NCBI GenBank assembly: GCA_009889585.1
Contig: WUQV01000054.1
Span: forward strand, 1-33,491
Direction: 5' to 3'
Origin: Candidatus Bathyarchaeota archaeon
Lineage (GTDB): Archaea; Thermoproteota; Bathyarchaeia; Bathyarchaeales; WUQV01
DNA: 33,491 bases
The notes below the pieces were generated by a model. That model worked only from the letters and a program-made list of their open reading frames with translations, was not told the DNA's origin and searched no databases. A program made the position numbers and the translations under genes. Shown in pieces: positions 30,789 through 33,491 of this stretch (position 1 is its first letter; the number at the start of each line of letters is the position of its first letter).

Positions 30789-31972
30789 CCCCTTTGCATA
30801 ACTACGACTGAGCTCTTTTGCATGAGCTCGCCCCATGCATGAGCTACTCCTATAACAGCGTCCTTCTTCACCTGCCTCTTACCTGCTTCACCTCTGAGCT
30901 GCCAAAATATCTCAGCCACCCTCATCAAGCCAGCGGCTGATATCGGGTTTCCAACGCCGAGAAGCCCTCCATCAGGGTTAAGGGGCATGTCACCGTCCCT
31001 CTCAGTCACGCCTTCCTCCGTAGCCCTCGGGGCTTCACCTGGCTTGAAGAGCAATAGCGCTTCAGCATGTTGAAGCTCCTTGTAATCGAACGGGTCGTAA
31101 GGGTTTGCGACGTCCACCTCCTTCCTCGGGTTCCTTATGCCAGCCATCCTATACGCCATGCGAGCGGCTTCCTCAAGGTACTTACAGTAAGCTAGATCCC
31201 TATCAGTCCAATGTTGCGTATCTATGCCGGATCCTATGCCCGTTATCCACACGGGTACGTCCGTAAGCCTCTTCGCAAGCCCTTCGTGAGCGAGGATTAT
31301 CGCGACTGCCCCATCTGAAGTAGGGCTTATGTCCAATCGCCTTACGGGATCCGCTATGACCTCTGACTTCAATACGTCTTCAACCGTTATCTTAGCAGCC
31401 AATTGAGCACATGGATGGTCTAAGGCGTTCCTCTTGTTCTTAACTGATACTAACGCTATTTGCTCGTGTCTTACGTTGTAGACGTGCATGTACCTTTTCA
31501 TCTCGAAGGCGAAGTTCCATGCGACGTTAAGGCCTATCGGCCTCACTAATATGGGGTCGTAAATTGTTAAGAAGGCGTATTGAGGGTGTGGAAGGCATGA
31601 TGACATCTTTTCCTCGCAAACTACGAGACATACGTCAGATAGGCCTGATGCTACCGTCCAAAAGGCTGTTGGGACTACGCCTACGCCAGTAGAGCCGCCG
31701 TCGAATTGGCGGAAGCAAGGCTTCCTCCAAGCTCCGGATCCATCCGCTAGGTATTCACCCTTCATGTGAACTCCGTCGAAGGCGTCAGGGGCTGAGCCTA
31801 TGACGACGGCGTCGACGTCCTTCAACGTAAGGCCAGCTGAGTCCAGTGCCATCTTGGCCGCTTCGTAAGCGAGCTCCTTCCCCGTTTCCTTCGCCCTTCG
31901 TACGAACTTCGTCATGCCAGCTCCGACTATCGCCACCCGACGTTTGATGGCGGCTATCGTCTTGACGACCAA
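30785..31972 (-). CDS. Thiolase-fold protein without the thiolase catalytic residues (second operon gene)
   Basis: 395 residues of SCP2-thiolase/lipid-transfer type. Thiolase landmarks are clear: RVAIVGAGMTKF, AYEAAKMALDSAGL, FWTVASGLSDVCLVVCEEKM, ISPTSDGAVAIILA, NPDGGLLGVGNPISAAGL and EIFWQLRGEAGKRQV. The active site is altered. Where thiolases have the nucleophile (CASGG) this protein has FDGGSTG, the catalytic His of GHPxG is Asn (GNPIS), and the C-terminal HNxGG/CxG is HAWGE. It is therefore unlikely to perform Claisen condensation. A conserved Tyr-rich stretch (YDPFDYKELQHAEAL) recalls Ltp2-type aldolases. Start TTG 31972 follows GGAGG by ~9 bases and lies 4 bases after the upstream stop. 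Confidence 0.85.
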   Translation of the reverse strand: MVVKTIAAIKRRVAIVGAGMTKFVRRAKETGKELAYEAAKMALDSAGLTLKDVDAVVIGSAPDAFDGVHMKGEYLADGSGAWRKPCFRQFDGGSTGVGVVPTAFWTVASGLSDVCLVVCEEKMSSCLPHPQYAFLTIYDPILVRPIGLNVAWNFAFEMKRYMHVYNVRHEQIALVSVKNKRNALDHPCAQLAAKITVEDVLKSEVIADPVRRLDISPTSDGAVAIILAHEGLAKRLTDVPVWITGIGSGIDTQHWTDRDLAYCKYLEEAARMAYRMAGIRNPRKEVDVANPYDPFDYKELQHAEALLLFKPGEAPRATEEGVTERDGDMPLNPDGGLLGVGNPISAAGLMRVAEIFWQLRGEAGKRQVKKDAVIGVAHAWGELMQKSSVVVMQRG

Positions 31973-31976
31973 CGCC

Positions 31977-33131
31977 TCATCCCTCCGTGCTTAACACGAC
32001 GACGGCCCCTGAAGTCGTGGGGATTCCCCTCCACGTTTGAGCGACACCCACCTTGGCATCTTCGACCTGACGGCCTTGGGCTTGGCCCCTAAGCTGAAGG
32101 ACGACCTCCAACGCCCTCGAGAGCCCGCATGCCTCAAGGAGGTTGCCGACGCCTAAGCATCCTCCTGACGGGTTAACGGGGAGCTCGCCGTTAACGTAAA
32201 ACGAGCCAGCCTCTAAAAGCTCCCCTGCCTCGCCACGAGTACAAAGCCTTAACGCCTCGACGTGTTGAAGCTCCTTATATGAGAACTTGTCATCGACCTC
32301 CGCCACGTGTATTTGCCTCCTCGGGTTCGTTATCCCAGCCATCTTATACGCCATGTCGGCCGCGACCTCAACGTAGACCGCCCTTCCCCAATCCCGGCCG
32401 TCTAAGTTCGGCGTGTCAATAGCCCATCCTACGCCTCTCACCCATATCGGCACGTCCGTAAGACGTCGGGCGACATCCCCTGACGCGAGTACCATGACGA
32501 TCGCCCCTTCAGCTGTAGAGCTAACCTCTAACGCCTTTAACGGCGAGAAGACGTAAGGCGAATTTAAAACGTCTTCAACCGTTAACTCAGCTGGGTAAGC
32601 AGCGTTAGGGTTGAATATGGCGTTTCGCTTATTCTTAACGACTACTTGAGCGCATTGTTCCTCGCTTACGCCAGTTTCATATAAATAACGCCTCATCTCC
32701 AAGCCAGCTATGTAAAATGGATGCCCTCCTAATGGCTTGACGTAAACGGGGTCTGTTGCATGCTGTATTATGCCAGCATAGGAGAGTATATCAGAGGCCT
32801 TGCTATGAGATTCCACTACAACTACTTCAAATAGGTTGCTACGTATCATCATGTATGCGTTAATAAGCGCATGAAGGCCATCCCCTGTTATATGCCAAGT
32901 CGGCTTGAGGACTGCCCCTAGTTGATCTGGCACGTATTCCTCGAATATGCTATAGCCAGCCCAATAATCTTCATCTGCGCTTATGAACGCGTCGACATCC
33001 ACTTGAGGGTTTACGTTAGCGTCTGCATAAGCCTTCACAGCCGCCTCGTAAACCATCTCTTGGAACGATAGGTCCGGTGTACAGGACTTGGACCCAGCCC
33101 AGCCCACGCCGATTATAGCTACTTCTAACAT
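31977..33131 (-). CDS. Thiolase-fold protein without the thiolase catalytic residues (first operon gene)
   Basis: 384 residues, paralogue of the gene just downstream. Shared landmarks: VAIIGVGWAGSKS, NAYMMIRSNLFEVVVVESHS, VSSTAEGAIVMVLASG, DDKFSYKELQHVEALRL, NPSGGCLGVGNLLEACGL, EVVLQLRGQAQGRQV. It has even less of the thiolase site: ITGDGLHA replaces CASGG, GNLLE replaces GHPxG, and AQTWRG replaces HNxGG. Two diverged thiolase-fold subunits in tandem, both lacking Cys and His, suggest a heteromer whose chemistry is not thiolytic, or one catalytic and one structural subunit. ATG 33131 lies about 25 bases after a TATA box, so the operon mRNA is leaderless or nearly so. Confidence 0.82.
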   Translation of the reverse strand: MLEVAIIGVGWAGSKSCTPDLSFQEMVYEAAVKAYADANVNPQVDVDAFISADEDYWAGYSIFEEYVPDQLGAVLKPTWHITGDGLHALINAYMMIRSNLFEVVVVESHSKASDILSYAGIIQHATDPVYVKPLGGHPFYIAGLEMRRYLYETGVSEEQCAQVVVKNKRNAIFNPNAAYPAELTVEDVLNSPYVFSPLKALEVSSTAEGAIVMVLASGDVARRLTDVPIWVRGVGWAIDTPNLDGRDWGRAVYVEVAADMAYKMAGITNPRRQIHVAEVDDKFSYKELQHVEALRLCTRGEAGELLEAGSFYVNGELPVNPSGGCLGVGNLLEACGLSRALEVVLQLRGQAQGRQVEDAKVGVAQTWRGIPTTSGAVVVLSTEG

Positions 33132-33359
33132 CGGATCGAATTCATAGCTTGCGAATATAAGCCTAACTATGGCTTCGATCGTAAGACGAGAACGGAAGCG
33201 CGCTTATTTCAATCACTGCGACGCGACGAAGCTTTAAAAACCTCTTCAAACGCCTTTAGCATTAACGAGTCGCCATGGACTCCGCTCTGATGTAATTCCG
33301 CCGGACGTTTTACGATGAAAAACTTAATATAAGCTTTCAAACAATGGTAAAACGGAAAT
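33132..33359. other. Divergent promoter region
   Basis: 228 bases between the thiolase-like operon and a plus-strand gene. Holds the operon TATA box (33154-33162) and, on the plus strand, TTAATATAAG (33324-33333) for the gene at 33360. No other gene. Confidence 0.45.
33154..33162 (-). promoter_or_regulatory. TATA box of the four-gene thiolase-like operon
   Basis: GCTTATATT on the minus strand, ~24-32 bases before ATG 33131. The genes that follow are separated by 4 bases or overlap, so this is probably the only promoter. Confidence 0.65.
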
Positions 33360-33491
33360 ATGTCGACTTTTGACAAGATATTGCAGAAGGTCATCTACAT
33401 TTTAGCTTTCGCCAACATAGTCTCGGGGGTTTATGCGATCCTTAAAATAGCGGGCTTAAACCCTCAGCTTGAGCTAATACCTTTCATAGTA
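33360..33491 (+). CDS. N-terminus of a membrane protein (runs off the window)
   Basis: Open frame from ATG 33360 to the last base, 44 residues: MSTFDKILQKVIYILAFANI, then VSGVYAILKIAGLNPQLELI and PFIV. It has a hydrophobic segment from about residue 11 to 32. The TATA-like TTAATATAAG lies ~27-36 bases upstream. Incomplete, family not recognisable from this part. Confidence 0.55.
   Translation, partial: MSTFDKILQKVIYILAFANIVSGVYAILKIAGLNPQLELIPFIV

Noticed and set aside
30789..30836. Start of the third operon gene at ATG 30836
   Set aside because: It would force a 52-base overlap with the upstream gene. GTG 30788 gives the usual 4-base overlap.

Overview
The window looks like a piece of a thermophilic archaeal chromosome, most likely from the Thermoproteota/TACK side of the tree. 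The evidence: most genes have an archaeal TATA box 25-35 bases upstream of a start codon with little or no leader; TTG and GTG starts are common; the thiamine gene is the archaeal ThiD-ThiN fusion; tryptophan synthase is the stand-alone TrpB2 type; and there are two PaREP1 genes (a family first named in Pyrobaculum), a PhoU/TrkA-C plus MgtE-like pair, TrmO and VapBC modules. I cannot name the genus from sequence alone.

Layout. 1-9.97 kb is mostly housekeeping: the end of an ABC-2 permease, an S9 peptidase, a small membrane-anchored protein, an M20 peptidase divergent from a DedA-like membrane protein, a metallophosphoesterase, a PaREP1 gene and thiDN, with a small membrane-protein ORF overlapping its end. 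9.97-14.9 kb is accessory: two intact genes (PaREP1, MFS exporter) sit among four decayed genes, two copies of a ~265-bp IS200/IS605-derived miniature element and a tRNA 3'-end fragment, and the stretch ends at a tRNA-Cys(GCA) gene in the same orientation as that fragment. 15.2-23 kb is again core: trpB2, a nucleotidyltransferase with a frameshifted start, the PhoU/TrkA-C regulator divergent from the MgtE-like transporter, pyrG and a membrane-bound winged-helix regulator. 23.4-28.3 kb is a second accessory zone: two broken VapBC pairs, an AbrB relic, one intact VapBC pair, a third miniature element lying against trmO, a SAM methyltransferase and a HEPN-like protein. A GNAT acetyltransferase with a one-base frameshift follows.

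29.8-33.1 kb is a four-gene operon on the minus strand: two thiolase-fold proteins followed by two zinc-ribbon/OB-fold (DUF35) proteins. Both thiolase-fold proteins lack the nucleophilic Cys and the catalytic His of thiolases, although DUF35 partners are present. This recalls Ltp2/ChsH2-type acyl-CoA retro-aldolases and is the best candidate here for uncharacterised chemistry.

Two long palindromes (32 nt at 7745-7776 with one mismatched pair; 26 nt perfect at 28267-28292) lie in intergenic DNA and are not explained by any gene I can see. No CRISPR array, rRNA or replication origin was seen.
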